Positions 37,643 through 46,562 of a stretch of 64,000 bases of DNA are shown one piece after another (position 1 is the first letter of the stretch; each line of letters opens with the position of its first letter). Below the pieces are notes generated by a model. That model was not told where the DNA came from. It saw only the letters and a program-made list of their open reading frames with translations, and made no database searches. The translations under genes were made by a program, and so were the position numbers. The stretch is from Sphingobacterium sp. LZ7M1 (GTDB taxonomy: Bacteria; Bacteroidota; Bacteroidia; Sphingobacteriales; Sphingobacteriaceae). The stretch lies in assembly GCF_024296865.1 (NCBI RefSeq), contig NZ_CP101134.1:2046001-2110000 (forward strand), in the 5' to 3' direction.

Positions 37643-38188
37643 ATGGAATTATTTATGGTGGTAATTGGCGGAAAGCCAGAAGGAAGGTTTACCGAACAGC
37701 ATGATGTTTTCTTTGGAATTGCTGATGAATTGAAGGACTTAGTGCCGGAAATGAATGAGTTTTGGCCAGCTCTAGAAGGGAGGATGCATATCGATTCCTG
37801 GAGAAAGGTAAGCAAGGTTACTGGTTATAAAATCCAAATCGTAGAGAAGGGACCGCAAACGGACGGTAATTTCAAGAAGTTATTTTTTGTCAATTTAGGA
37901 GGATACAAACCCAATGACATGGAGGAATATCATTATAAGCAATTGGTGGTGGCAGATGATTTAGCTGAAGCGACCAGGGTTGCCAAGGATACCGTTTTTT
38001 GGAAACATCATGAATCATCCCACATCGATGATAAATATGGGATCGATGTAGATGATATCTATGAAGTGTCTGACTTGTTAAACCCCAAATTCAAAGCCCA
38101 ATATCATATCAGCATACAGGGGACGACCGATACATCTGAAGATATACTTGAAGTAGGTTATTTAAAGATCAGTAAGCTAGTGGGCTAG
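37643..38188 (+). CDS. DUF1543 domain protein
   Basis: A 181-residue cytoplasmic protein. The opening MELFMVVIGGKPEGRFTEQH matches the DUF1543 start (LFMVYLGG...), and a second block VNLGGYKPNDMEEYHYKQLV (about 92-111) fits the repeat half of the domain. No catalytic residues are recognised. It lies alone between two minus-strand genes. Function unknown. Confidence 0.78.
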   Translation: MELFMVVIGGKPEGRFTEQHDVFFGIADELKDLVPEMNEFWPALEGRMHIDSWRKVSKVTGYKIQIVEKGPQTDGNFKKLFFVNLGGYKPNDMEEYHYKQLVVADDLAEATRVAKDTVFWKHHESSHIDDKYGIDVDDIYEVSDLLNPKFKAQYHISIQGTTDTSEDILEVGYLKISKLVG

Positions 38189-38198
38189 AGGTACACTC

Positions 38199-38849
38199 TC
38201 AATAGCCGGCTGTAAATCTCTTTTTGATGAATTTATTGTTTTCAACTTCATCTACCACAGCTACGGCCAAATCTTCCACGGAGATATTGGAATGACCATC
38301 ATGATCAAAAACAGGATGGTCTGTTCCAGTCCTATATTTTCCAGTCCTTTTTCCCTTTTTACTTGGATTCATCTCAATGGCTGGACTGATAAAGGTCCAA
38401 TCCAATTCTTCTTCCCGTTGGATAACCTCATAAAAATCCGCTGCTGCCAGGGCGCCAGATTTAATCTCCTTTGGAAAATTAGGGTCATCCACAAGCCTAT
38501 TGTCATTTTCATCCAAGAGACTTCCTGCACCTCCAATGACAATGAAACGTTTTATTCCGGTCTCCTTTAATTCTTTTAGAATATGTCTGGATCCTTCTAG
38601 GTAATCATCATAGATCTCAGGATTGGTCCAGCCTGCATTAAACGCCGAGATTACTACATCATTGCCATTTAATGCACTGCCAAGGCTAGTGTCATGCATC
38701 ACGTCCATTTGTACCGCTAGGACATGAGGTTTATTTTTGAGGTTTTCTACATCCCGAGCGATCGCTGTCACTTCCATGTTTCTGTGTACCAATTCTTCCA
38801 ATATATGGGAGCCAACAAACCCTGTTGCTCCGATCAATGCTACTTTCAT
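38199..38849 (-). CDS. NAD(P)-binding SDR-like protein (YwnB-type)
   Basis: A 216-residue Rossmann-fold protein. VALIGATGFVGSHILEEL at residues 3-20 is the nucleotide-binding loop, and FIVIGGAGSLLDENDNRLVD (about 103-122) with WTFISPAIEM is typical of the NAD(P)H-binding atypical SDR group that includes YwnB and NmrA-like proteins. The usual Tyr-x-x-x-Lys pair is absent, as in that group. The substrate is unknown. It ends 11 bases from the convergent DUF1543 gene. Confidence 0.83.
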   Translation of the reverse strand: MKVALIGATGFVGSHILEELVHRNMEVTAIARDVENLKNKPHVLAVQMDVMHDTSLGSALNGNDVVISAFNAGWTNPEIYDDYLEGSRHILKELKETGIKRFIVIGGAGSLLDENDNRLVDDPNFPKEIKSGALAAADFYEVIQREEELDWTFISPAIEMNPSKKGKRTGKYRTGTDHPVFDHDGHSNISVEDLAVAVVDEVENNKFIKKRFTAGY

Positions 38850-38870
38850 ATATGTCCTATTTTATTCAAT

Positions 38871-38915
38871 AAAAAACAGGTTAGCAAACCTCTCTCAAAG
38901 TTTGACTAACCTGTT
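38871..38915 (-). terminator. Terminator of the M1 peptidase operon
   Basis: On the minus strand AACAGGTTAG (38906-38915 complement) pairs with CTAACCTGTT (38875-38884 complement); the stem extends with one bulge and is followed by six T. It is 42 bases after the stop of the carboxypeptidase-regulatory-like gene. Confidence 0.82.
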
Positions 38916-38956
38916 ATTAATACAAATTATTGTATAAAATGTTTATTCCAAAAAAC

Positions 38957-39661
38957 TTATTGCTTTATTGGCTCAACCTTATTTTTTTTGAATTTAGCAT
39001 AGGAATCCAAGATATAAGCTTTTAGATCTTCTGGTGAAGCTTGCTTGATAAACTCATAGGAAGGCCTATAGCCATCTTTGAACAACAGAAGGTCTTGTCG
39101 CTCCATTGGAATCAGTGAAAGGATGACATCGTTTGTAAACACGCGGTCTACATTTCGTTGTTCTCGCTCTATTTCCAAGATATCTATCGATGCCCTTGCC
39201 TGTTTGGCTTCCTTGCCAAATAATCGGGAAGGGGATATCCTCAAACCTCCACGGGTTGTGCTGGTTTCAACAGCTTTACTGTTGTTCTTGGCCCTTTCGA
39301 TTTCTCTGGTCAATCGGCTGTCCGTAATCTTAGAAACAACAACTTCATCAATCGTAATGGTGCTTTTGTCGTTTACTAAATAGATACGGGTAATTCCTTC
39401 CTGATAGATAAATGCAGTATCTCGGTCATAACCTTGGGCGGTTAGACTTAAATAATCACTCATCTTTCCAGGGATTGTGAAATTCCCCTGTAGGTCGGTC
39501 TTTACTTGATCGTTTGTTCGCAGGTTCTTGATCAGTACATCAGGCAATTTCTTGCTGGTTTCCAGATCATATACTATTCCTTTGATCTCTTGTGCAAATG
39601 AAATGGTTATGTTGCCCAAAAGTAACATAACCAATAGCAATAAATTTTTGTGAATCTTCAT
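38957..39661 (-). CDS. Secreted protein with carboxypeptidase-like regulatory domain
   Basis: A 234-residue exported protein. After the signal peptide (about 1-23) comes a carboxypeptidase-D regulatory-like beta sandwich, IKGIVYDLETSKKLPDVLIK (about 26-45) to YDRDTAFIY, as in the N-termini of TonB-linked receptors. The rest is helical and charged, with no known domain. The gene lies 3 bases after the M1 peptidase stop, so the two are an operon; the pair is probably periplasmic. Role unknown. Confidence 0.75.
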   Translation of the reverse strand: MKIHKNLLLLVMLLLGNITISFAQEIKGIVYDLETSKKLPDVLIKNLRTNDQVKTDLQGNFTIPGKMSDYLSLTAQGYDRDTAFIYQEGITRIYLVNDKSTITIDEVVVSKITDSRLTREIERAKNNSKAVETSTTRGGLRISPSRLFGKEAKQARASIDILEIEREQRNVDRVFTNDVILSLIPMERQDLLLFKDGYRPSYEFIKQASPEDLKAYILDSYAKFKKNKVEPIKQ

Positions 39662-39664
39662 ATA

Positions 39665-41626
39665 TTATTTTGATGTCCAGTTATTGTTCTCTGGATTGAT
39701 ATCCGGATAAACATTGTCTGGATCTATTTTAACGCTAGTAAGCTTCTCGGTAGTATCTAAAACAAACTTCCAAGAGGTATTTCTTTCCCAAACTTCAACT
39801 GGTAATTTCTTTCTCACTTTTTTACCACTTGCTGTTGTTGCTTCAACCACAACGGGCATCGCCATTTTTTGAAGGTTTTCGATCGTGATCACGGAACCTT
39901 TAGCTGGATCTAAATCTACGTAGCTTACATCGCTAATCGCTTGATCTAAAGACCAATTGTTCAAGAACCAACCTCTCCAGAACCAATTTAAATTTTCTCC
40001 GGTTTCATTTTCAATGGTACGGAAGAAATCATTTGGTGTCGGGTGTTTGTAAGCCCAATAGTCGATGTATTTTCTGAAGGCAGCGTCAAATCTTTCAGGA
40101 CCTAAAACCTCATCTCTCAAGATCCTAAGCGCAAATCCCGGTTTATAATAAGCCAATAAGCCAATGTTTCTTTCTTTCATGCCCTGTGGACTGGTGAAAA
40201 TTGGCTCTAGGTTTGGATGCATTAACGCTTTCGCCATGGCATTTCTATCGCCCATCCTGCGGAAATATTCGCCGTTGTTGAAGGCCTCTGTGGAAAGGTC
40301 ATTGATAAAAGTGTTGAAACCTTCATCCATCCAGGCATATAGGCGTTCATTCGAACCTACGATCATTGGGAACCAAATATGGCCAAATTCATGGTCAGTT
40401 ACTCCCCAAAGGCTTCCTGCTTTAGCTTTACTACCACAGAACACAATTGCAGGATATTCCATACCCCCAACATTGGATGCTACATTCACGGCAACTGGAT
40501 ATGGGTAATTATGCCATTTCTTTGAATAATATTCTATGGAAGCTTTGGTATATTCTGTAGATCTTTCCCATGCATTTCCACCATTGCTCTCTTTTGGATA
40601 AGCAGATAGCGCCAGTGCTTTTTTGCCATCTTGCAGGTTAATCTGTGCTCCATCGATGATAAATGCCTTAGAGGAAGCCCAAGCTACATCTCTTGCATTT
40701 TCCAATCTATATTTCCAGGTCAATGTGCTTTTGTTTGGCCTAGAATTTTTATTCGTCACTTCATCTTGAGAACGGATAATGACGGTTTTATCACTTGATT
40801 TTGCTTTGTTGTATCTTTCCAGCTGTTCTTTGGTCCATACCTCTTGTGGGTTCAATAATTCACCACCAAGTACAACGATGTGGTTTGCAGGAGCAGTTAC
40901 CTCCACATTGAAATCTCCATATTCAAGGTAAAACTCACCTGGACCAGAGTATGGTAAAGTATTCCAGCCAGTTACGTCATCATAAACAGATACTTTAGGG
41001 TACCATTGTGCAATAGCATAAATATCTCCGTTTTCCGTAGGAAGGATACCGGTACGGTCAGCGCCATACTGAGGGACGATATAGGAGAAATCCATGCTGA
41101 TTTCTGTTTTTCCGCCGTTAGCTGCCAATGGAGTAGGAAGGTCGATTCGCATGCGGGTATCGTCGATGCTGTACTTTACATCAGCCTTACCACCGCCTGA
41201 AACATTGGAAATCGTATATCCACCATTGAAATCGGATCCTGCGTCACCATAGCGACTGTTTGTCAATGGGACCACGGCTTGACCGATGGATTTTTGATTG
41301 AACAGGTTTTGTTCCAATTGCAACCAGATGAAATCCAATTGGTCGGGGCTATTATTTGTATAATGGATTTTTACAGTTCCTTTTACCTCATGGGTCTTAT
41401 CGTCCAAGCTTACTTTGATATCATAACTTGCCGCATTCTGCCAATAAAGTTGGCCTGGTTTCCCCGAAGCAGAACGATAAACATTTCCATTCTGTGTATA
41501 AAAACCAGGTTTAAAAGCCTCTTTGTAATCGTATTTACTCTCGACTTTTTGTGCAAAACTGCTTTGTAAAATACCAGCTTGGGCCAATAGGAGGCCTAAG
41601 GATATCTTAATAATAGATTTATTCAT
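39665..41626 (-). CDS. M1 family zinc aminopeptidase
   Basis: A 653-residue secreted metallopeptidase. The active site is complete: HEFGH with the third zinc ligand Glu 18 residues on, DHEFGHIWFPMIVG and MDEGFNTFI (HExxH-x18-E). The gluzincin signature GGMEYPAIVFCGS upstream corresponds to the GxMEN-like substrate-binding motif. M1 enzymes remove N-terminal residues from peptides. A signal peptide occupies residues 1-25. It is the first of a two-gene operon and, with the S46 peptidase, suggests peptide scavenging. Confidence 0.92.
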   Translation of the reverse strand: MNKSIIKISLGLLLAQAGILQSSFAQKVESKYDYKEAFKPGFYTQNGNVYRSASGKPGQLYWQNAASYDIKVSLDDKTHEVKGTVKIHYTNNSPDQLDFIWLQLEQNLFNQKSIGQAVVPLTNSRYGDAGSDFNGGYTISNVSGGGKADVKYSIDDTRMRIDLPTPLAANGGKTEISMDFSYIVPQYGADRTGILPTENGDIYAIAQWYPKVSVYDDVTGWNTLPYSGPGEFYLEYGDFNVEVTAPANHIVVLGGELLNPQEVWTKEQLERYNKAKSSDKTVIIRSQDEVTNKNSRPNKSTLTWKYRLENARDVAWASSKAFIIDGAQINLQDGKKALALSAYPKESNGGNAWERSTEYTKASIEYYSKKWHNYPYPVAVNVASNVGGMEYPAIVFCGSKAKAGSLWGVTDHEFGHIWFPMIVGSNERLYAWMDEGFNTFINDLSTEAFNNGEYFRRMGDRNAMAKALMHPNLEPIFTSPQGMKERNIGLLAYYKPGFALRILRDEVLGPERFDAAFRKYIDYWAYKHPTPNDFFRTIENETGENLNWFWRGWFLNNWSLDQAISDVSYVDLDPAKGSVITIENLQKMAMPVVVEATTASGKKVRKKLPVEVWERNTSWKFVLDTTEKLTSVKIDPDNVYPDINPENNNWTSK

Positions 41627-41632
41627 GCGTGT

Positions 41633-41977
41633 TTATAATTTAGATTTGTATTCGTCTTCATCAAAACCTAATAAAATACCCTTTGGACTTTCGATCAAGG
41701 GTCTTTTTATCATACTATTGTTACCAAGAAGGACTGCATTTGCACTCTTTGCATCCTTAACGGCAGCCTGTTCTTCAGGGCTCAGCTTTCTCCAGGTTGT
41801 TCCTTTTTTATTCACTAATTGTTCCCAAGAAACTTCTTTTTCCCATTCTTCAAGTTTGTTTAAGGTTGCCGGTTCTTTCTTATAGTCGTGAAAAACATAC
41901 TCTTTATGGTTCTCATTTAACCAATCTATTGCCTTTTTTACTGTATTACAATTTTTAATTCCGTAGACCTGAAGCAT
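41633..41977 (-). CDS. ArsC/Spx/YffB-family thioredoxin-fold protein
   Basis: A 114-residue protein of the ArsC family. The N-terminal block VYGIKNCNTVKKAIDWLNEN has the single redox-type cysteine (Cys 10) followed by NTVKKA, as in YffB. PLIESPKGILLGFDEDEY is the typical C-terminus. YffB-type members are small thiol proteins of unclear function; arsenate reductase activity is not implied. It lies 6 bases upstream of the M1 peptidase start and may be co-transcribed. Confidence 0.85.
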   Translation of the reverse strand: MLQVYGIKNCNTVKKAIDWLNENHKEYVFHDYKKEPATLNKLEEWEKEVSWEQLVNKKGTTWRKLSPEEQAAVKDAKSANAVLLGNNSMIKRPLIESPKGILLGFDEDEYKSKL

Positions 41978-42073
41978 AGCTATTATAATATTAGAAAGTT
42001 ATATTCAGCTAAAGATATTAATAAAATCTTTAATAGCTACGGAAGGAGGGTATGGAGGATACCTAAAAAGTTC

Positions 42074-42094
42074 ATAGTGTATTTTTTACACTAT
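42074..42094. promoter_or_regulatory. Inverted repeat just upstream of the fbaA promoter
   Basis: Perfect 8-base arms ATAGTGTA (42074-42081) and TACACTAT (42087-42094) around a T5 loop, nested in an AGTTC...GAACT frame (about 42070-42105). It ends 5 bases before the -33 element of the fbaA promoter, a position suited to a regulator. Identity unknown. Confidence 0.4.
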
Positions 42095-42098
42095 ATTC

Positions 42099-42127
42099 TT
42101 TGAACTCACAAAAAAACTTTATCTTTA
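42099..42127 (+). promoter_or_regulatory. Promoter of fbaA
   Basis: TTTG at 42099-42102 and TATCTTTA at 42120-42127 with a 17-base spacer, one mismatch from the Bacteroidota TTTG/TAnnTTTG pair. The ATG is 30 bases further on. Confidence 0.5.
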
Positions 42128-42157
42128 TTGGTATTAATAAAATTTAGAAAATATACT

Positions 42158-43237
42158 ATGAGCCTAAAAGATTTCAAAGGAGTTTTAACTGGAGATCAAG
42201 TTCAAGAGCTTTTTGAAAAAGCAAAAGAGCATAAATTTGCATTACCTGCAGTAAACATTATCGGTACAGATTCTATCAATGCTGTTATGGAAACGGCTAA
42301 GAAAGTTAATTCACCTGTGATCATTCAATTGTCAAACGGTGGAGCACAGTTCTACGCTGGGAAATCCCTGAATAATGATAATTTACAAGCATGTATTCTA
42401 GGAGCTGTTTCAGCTGCTCAACACGTACATTTATTAGCAGAGCACTATGGTGTTGCCGTTATTTTGCACACTGACCATGCTGCCAAAAAATTATTGCCTT
42501 GGATTGATGGATTGTTGGACGCTGGTGAGAAATTCTTTGCTCAACATGGCAAGCCATTGTTTTCATCTCATATGTTGGACCTTTCTGAGGAGCCTTTGGA
42601 AGAGAACATCGAAATCTCTAAAAAATATCTAGAGCGCATGAAACCACTTGGTATGACTATCGAAATTGAATTAGGCGTTACTGGTGGTGAAGAGGACGGA
42701 GTGGATAACTCTGACGTTGATAGCTCAAAACTATATACTCAACCAGAAGAGGTTGCTTATGCTTTTGAAGAGCTTTCTAAAGTTTCTGATAAATTCACGG
42801 TAGCTGCTGCATTTGGTAATGTACATGGTGTTTATAAGCCAGGAAACGTGAAGTTACAACCTGTTATCTTACATAACTCTCAAGAATACATCCGTGAGAA
42901 ATTCAACTTAACGGCTGAAAAACCAGTTAATTTTGTATTCCATGGTGGTTCTGGTTCTTCTCCTGAAGAAATCGAAGAAGCAATTTCCTATGGTGCTATC
43001 AAAATGAACATCGATACAGATATGCAATGGGCTTTCTGGGACGGTGTAAGAAAATACGAAGCTAAAAACCACGATTACCTACAGGCGCAGATCGGTAACC
43101 CAGAAGGTGCTGATTCTCCAAACAAGAAATATTACGACCCTCGTGTTTGGTTGCGTAAAGGTGAAGAAGCTTTCGTTGAGCGTTTGGAACAAGCTTTTGC
43201 TGAATTGAACGCTGTAAATGCTACAGATAAAATTTAA
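42158..43237 (+). CDS. fbaA: Fructose-bisphosphate aldolase, class II
   Basis: Zinc-dependent aldolase that splits fructose 1,6-bisphosphate into dihydroxyacetone phosphate and glyceraldehyde 3-phosphate, or the reverse in gluconeogenesis. From the ATG at 42158 it has 359 residues, matching the E. coli-type class IIA length; the frame is open a further 30 bases upstream. Zinc and catalytic blocks are visible: VILHTDHAAKKLL (about 104-116), GNVHGVYKPGN (about 225-235) and VFHGGSGSSPEE (about 262-273). Promoter and operator-like repeat precede it; a terminator follows. Confidence 0.96.
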   Translation: MSLKDFKGVLTGDQVQELFEKAKEHKFALPAVNIIGTDSINAVMETAKKVNSPVIIQLSNGGAQFYAGKSLNNDNLQACILGAVSAAQHVHLLAEHYGVAVILHTDHAAKKLLPWIDGLLDAGEKFFAQHGKPLFSSHMLDLSEEPLEENIEISKKYLERMKPLGMTIEIELGVTGGEEDGVDNSDVDSSKLYTQPEEVAYAFEELSKVSDKFTVAAAFGNVHGVYKPGNVKLQPVILHNSQEYIREKFNLTAEKPVNFVFHGGSGSSPEEIEEAISYGAIKMNIDTDMQWAFWDGVRKYEAKNHDYLQAQIGNPEGADSPNKKYYDPRVWLRKGEEAFVERLEQAFAELNAVNATDKI

Positions 43238-43264
43238 TTCTTAATCGAATTACAAGTATAATAA

Positions 43265-43298
43265 GGGAGCTTTCCATTGCGGAAAGCTCTCTTTTTTT
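43265..43298 (+). terminator. Intrinsic terminator of fbaA
   Basis: GAGCTTTCC (43267-43275) pairs with GGAAAGCTC (43281-43289), followed by TC and seven T. Confidence 0.88.
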
Positions 43299-43327
43299 GT
43301 CCTGTTATCGGCTTTAATCCTGACCTC

Positions 43328-43387
43328 ATTCGAGGCATATTCGAGAACGCCGAATTGGGTAAAGGATTTCTCGAATATGCCTCGAAT
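43328..43387. repeat. Perfect 20-base inverted repeat
   Basis: Arms 43328-43347 and 43368-43387 are exact reverse complements: ATTCGAGGCATATTCGAGAA and TTCTCGAATATGCCTCGAAT, with a 20-base loop. It lies in the 420-base gap between fbaA and xerC, 30 bases after the fbaA terminator, and has no T-run, so it is not a classic terminator. The short minus- and plus-strand ORFs over it are by-products of the repeat. The rest of the gap (43388-43659) is AT-rich without a visible gene. It could be a small mobile-element remnant or a protein-binding site. Confidence 0.85.
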
Positions 43388-43659
43388 AATACCCGATGCG
43401 AAGTAAGTAGATTTCTCTCGGAATGTTGGAGGGTAAAAAGGTCTTTTGGCCATTTTATTCTCCTTATCATGGAAAATCTGAATCTGTTGAAAACAATTCC
43501 GGTATCAGCATACTAAGCTAAGTTTAAACTCGTATATATTAATAGGAATACCTTATAAGAGGGGTTAAGAAATTGTGAAGTAAGTCAAATGTAAAATTGT
43601 CCTTTATCACATGTTTTATGCTATATAATCCTTAATATTACAATAAGAAGCAAATAAGA

Positions 43660-44541
43660 ATGTATAAGGATCGATTTATAAATTATTTAAAATTTGAGAA
43701 GCGGTATTCTGAACATACGATCATTGCTTATGAGCGTGAGATAGATGGGCTGTTCCAATTTTTGGAAGTCGAGTCCATGCCCTTTGAGGAAATTGACTAT
43801 CGATTTTTGAGGTATTATTTTTCCAATTTAAAGGAGCAGGGCAAGGAGGCCACTTCGGTGAATCGGGCGATATCTTCATTGAAATCATTCTATAAATTTT
43901 TAATGCGCGAAGGTCTGGTCAAGCAGAATCCGATTGCCTTGATCAAATCCTTGAAAACAGCCAAGAAACTGCCCGTAGTCGTCGAGAAAGAAAAGATGAT
44001 CAAGTTATTGGACCATATGAATTCATCGTCTGAGGATTTTGAGCAAATCCGTGATTTCATCGTTTTGGAACTCTTGTTCGGAACCGGTATTCGTTTGGCG
44101 GAATTGTTAAAAATAAAGGAGCAGGATATTGATTTTTATAATAAAAAAATACTTATATTCGGAAAAAGGAGCAAGGAGCGTTTTGTTCCCATACACCAAA
44201 CATTGGCCAACGAATTGAGGAAGTATTTGGATTTGAAAAAAGCAAAAGATTTTCAAAACAAATCAACAGAATTGATCGTTAGCAAAGAAGGGAAGGAAGC
44301 TTATCCTAAACTGATATATCGAATTGTCAAGAAATACTTAAGTACGATCACTTCCCAAAAGAAAAGGAGTCCGCACGTATTGCGGCACAGCTTTGCAACC
44401 GCCCTGTTGGACAACGGCGCAGATTTAAATGCAATCAAGGAATTATTAGGTCATGCTGGGTTATCGGCAACACAAGTGTATACCCATAATTCGGCAGAAC
44501 GTTTAAAATCAATTTATAAACAAGCTCATCCAAAAGCTTAA
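43660..44541 (+). CDS. xerC: Tyrosine recombinase XerC-like
   Basis: A 293-residue site-specific recombinase. An N-terminal SAM-like core-binding domain spans about 1-85. The catalytic residues are all present: Arg 145 (GTGIRLAEL), Lys 169, His 239/Arg 242 (SPHVLRHSFAT), His 265 (LGHAGLSATQ) and Tyr 274 (VYTHNS). It resolves chromosome dimers with its partner at dif. It is followed after 13 bases by the hibernation factor gene with a strong SD, as in many Bacteroidota. The upstream gap is not promoter-resolved. Confidence 0.93.
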   Translation: MYKDRFINYLKFEKRYSEHTIIAYEREIDGLFQFLEVESMPFEEIDYRFLRYYFSNLKEQGKEATSVNRAISSLKSFYKFLMREGLVKQNPIALIKSLKTAKKLPVVVEKEKMIKLLDHMNSSSEDFEQIRDFIVLELLFGTGIRLAELLKIKEQDIDFYNKKILIFGKRSKERFVPIHQTLANELRKYLDLKKAKDFQNKSTELIVSKEGKEAYPKLIYRIVKKYLSTITSQKKRSPHVLRHSFATALLDNGADLNAIKELLGHAGLSATQVYTHNSAERLKSIYKQAHPKA

Positions 44542-44554
44542 AAAAGGAGGAAAA

Positions 44555-44896
44555 ATGAACATTACAGTGCAATCTATTAAATTTAATGCTGACAGTAAGC
44601 TAATCGAGTTCATTAAGAAGAAAGCGGAAAAACTAAATCAGTTCTTGGATAACATCATCGAAGGTGTATGTTATTTGCGACTGGAAAACGTAGAAGATGA
44701 AGCCAACAAAATAGTAGAACTTAAATTTAATGTTCCCGGCAATCAATTGTTTGCCAAAGCACAAGCTAAAAGTTTCGAGGAAGCAACGGATATTGCAATT
44801 GAATCTATTAGACGACAAATCAACAAACACAAAACCAAAACAAGAACTAATCTGAGTAATCACAAAGAAGTATTAAATCAAGAAGAAGAATTTTAA
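44555..44896 (+). CDS. raiA: Ribosome hibernation promoting factor (HPF/YfiA family)
   Basis: A 113-residue short-type HPF that binds the 30S subunit in stationary phase. MNITVQSIKFNADSKLIEFI and ELKFNVPGNQLFAKAQAKSF fit the beta-alpha-beta fold, with IRRQINKHKTKTRTN as the basic tail. There is an excellent AAGGAGG (44544-44550) 4 bases before the ATG, unusual for this genome. Operon partner of xerC. A strong terminator follows. Confidence 0.92.
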   Translation: MNITVQSIKFNADSKLIEFIKKKAEKLNQFLDNIIEGVCYLRLENVEDEANKIVELKFNVPGNQLFAKAQAKSFEEATDIAIESIRRQINKHKTKTRTNLSNHKEVLNQEEEF

Positions 44897-44907
44897 CTAC
44901 AATATTT

Positions 44908-44952
44908 AAAAACACGAAAAGGCTCCTGATGAGGGAGCCTTTTCGTGTTTTT
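44908..44952 (+). terminator. Terminator of the xerC-raiA operon
   Basis: A perfect long hairpin, ACACGAAAAGGCTCC (44912-44926) with GGAGCCTTTTCGTGT (44934-44948), ending in T5. The A and T flanks extend pairing further. Confidence 0.9.
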
Positions 44953-44999
44953 AGACATTAGACAATAGACATCAGACATCAGACCGTTCTGGGGGTATA

Positions 45000-46405
45000 T
45001 CTGGGATAGATGGGTGGATGGGTAAAGATTTAAGGTTCCGCAGGAAGTTTTGTTAGCACACTGCTATTCTGAACGATCAGTGAAGAATCTGTAGACTTTT
45101 TTTTTAAGGACGCTGTCATTCTGCACCGAAGGTGCAGGAACTGTACGCTATGTTGAACCAGGATGCCCTTCGCGTAGCTCAGGGAATGGGATGGGAGGAT
45201 GGACCAAGATTTAAGGTTCCGCAGGAAGTTTTGTTAGCACACTGCTATTCTGAACGATCAGTGAAGAATCTGTAGACTTTTTTTAAGGAGGCTGTCATTC
45301 TGCACCGAAGGTGCAGGAACTGTACGCTATGTTGAACCAGGATGCCCTTCGCATAGCTCAGGGAAAGGGATGGGAGGATGGACCAAGATCGGGGTCTTGA
45401 ACCAGGATGCCCTTCGCGTAGCTTAGGGAATGGGATGGGTGGATGGGTAAAGATCTAAGGTTCCGCAGGAAGTTTTGTTAGCACACTGCTATTCTGAACG
45501 ATCAGTGAAGAATCTGTAGACTCTTTTTTTTAACGAGGCTGTCATTCTGCACCGAAGGTGCAGGAACTGTACGCTATGTTGAACCAGGATGCCCTTCGCA
45601 TAGCTCAGGGTAGGGATGGGAGGATGGACCAAGATCGGGGTCTTGAACCAGGATGCCCTTCGCGTAGCTTAGGGAATGGGATGGGAGGATGGACCAAGAT
45701 TTAAGGTTCCGCAGGAAGTTTTGCTAGCACACTGCTATTCTGAACGATCAGTGAAGAATCTGTAGACTTTTTTTTTAAGGAGGCTGTCATTCTGCACCGA
45801 AGGTGCAGGAACTGTACGCTATGTTGAACCAGGATGCCCTTCGCATAGCTCAGGGAATGGGATAGGAGGATGGACCAAGATCTGGTTTTGAACCAGGATG
45901 CCCTTCGCATAGCTTAGGGAATGGGATGGGAGGATGGGTAAAGATTTAAGGTTCCGCAGGAAGTTTTGTTAGCACACTGCTATTCTGAACGATCAGTGAA
46001 GAATCTGTAGACTCTTTTTTTAAAGGACGCTGTCATTCTGCACCGAAGGTTCAGGAACTGTACGCTATGTTGAACCAGGATGCCCTTCGCGTAGCTTAGG
46101 GAATGGGATGGGAGGATGGACCAAGATTTAAGGTTCCGCAGGAAGATTTGTTAGCACACTGCTATTCTGAACGATCAGTGAAGAATCTGTAGACTTTTTT
46201 TTTAAGGAGGCTGTCATTCTGCACCGAAGGTGCAGGAACTGTACGCTATGTTGAACCAGGATGCCCTTCGCATAGCTCAGGGTGCGGGAAGGGAGGATGG
46301 GCCAAGATCGGGGTCTTGAACCAAGATGCCCTTCGCGTAGCTCAGGGAATGGGATAGGAGGATGGACCAAGATCTGGTTTTGAGCCAGGATGCCCTTTGG
46401 CAGAG
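45000..46405. repeat. Composite repeat array of six hairpin-pair modules
   Basis: Six copies of one module start at 45066, 45247, 45491, 45737, 45982 and 46164 (ATTCTGAACGATCAGTGAAG), so the period is 181, 244, 246, 245 and 182 bases. Each module has: TTTAAGGTTCCGCAGGAAG, hairpin 1, a run of 7-9 T, hairpin 2 (CTGCACCGAAGGTGCAGGAA), GAACCAGGATGCCCTTCGC, and a GGGATGGGAGGATGGACCAAGAT spacer. Long units carry the last two parts twice. Hairpins 1 and 2 resemble each other. Copy 5 has a G-to-T change that weakens hairpin 2 (GGTTCAGG). The only coding-like ORFs are on the minus strand and repeat-derived. Related diverged copies occur at 0.8-1.15 kb. Confidence 0.88.
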
Positions 46406-46509
46406 CTCATATTCTGGATATAAGAACAAGATAGTTAGCCAACTTTGAAAATTCTGTTGCCTTATGTCTTATATCTGTTAGTCTAAACTAAACAATATGT
46501 CTATTTTAA

Positions 46510-46541
46510 TTTGGAATAATTCTTAACAATATTTAGATTTG
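46510..46541 (+). promoter_or_regulatory. Promoter before the small conserved gene
   Basis: TTTG at 46510-46513 and TAGATTTG at 46534-46541 with a 20-base spacer are an exact Bacteroidota-type pair, 21 bases before the ATG at 46563. Confidence 0.65.
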
Positions 46542-46562
46542 TTCCAAATTAAAAGAGAGCAC

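Noticed and set aside
43234-43516. Short ORFs on both strands between fbaA and xerC
   Set aside because: They are spread over the perfect inverted repeat and the terminator; reading is symmetrical on the two strands.
45701-46370. Minus-strand ORFs 45701-45910 and 46128-46370 as a duplicated gene
   Set aside because: They are nearly identical because they lie in successive repeat units; frames change in other units and no start signal is evident.
45000-46405. CRISPR array
   Set aside because: Units are about 181 and 245 bases, spacers are not unique short sequences, and no cas gene occurs in the window.
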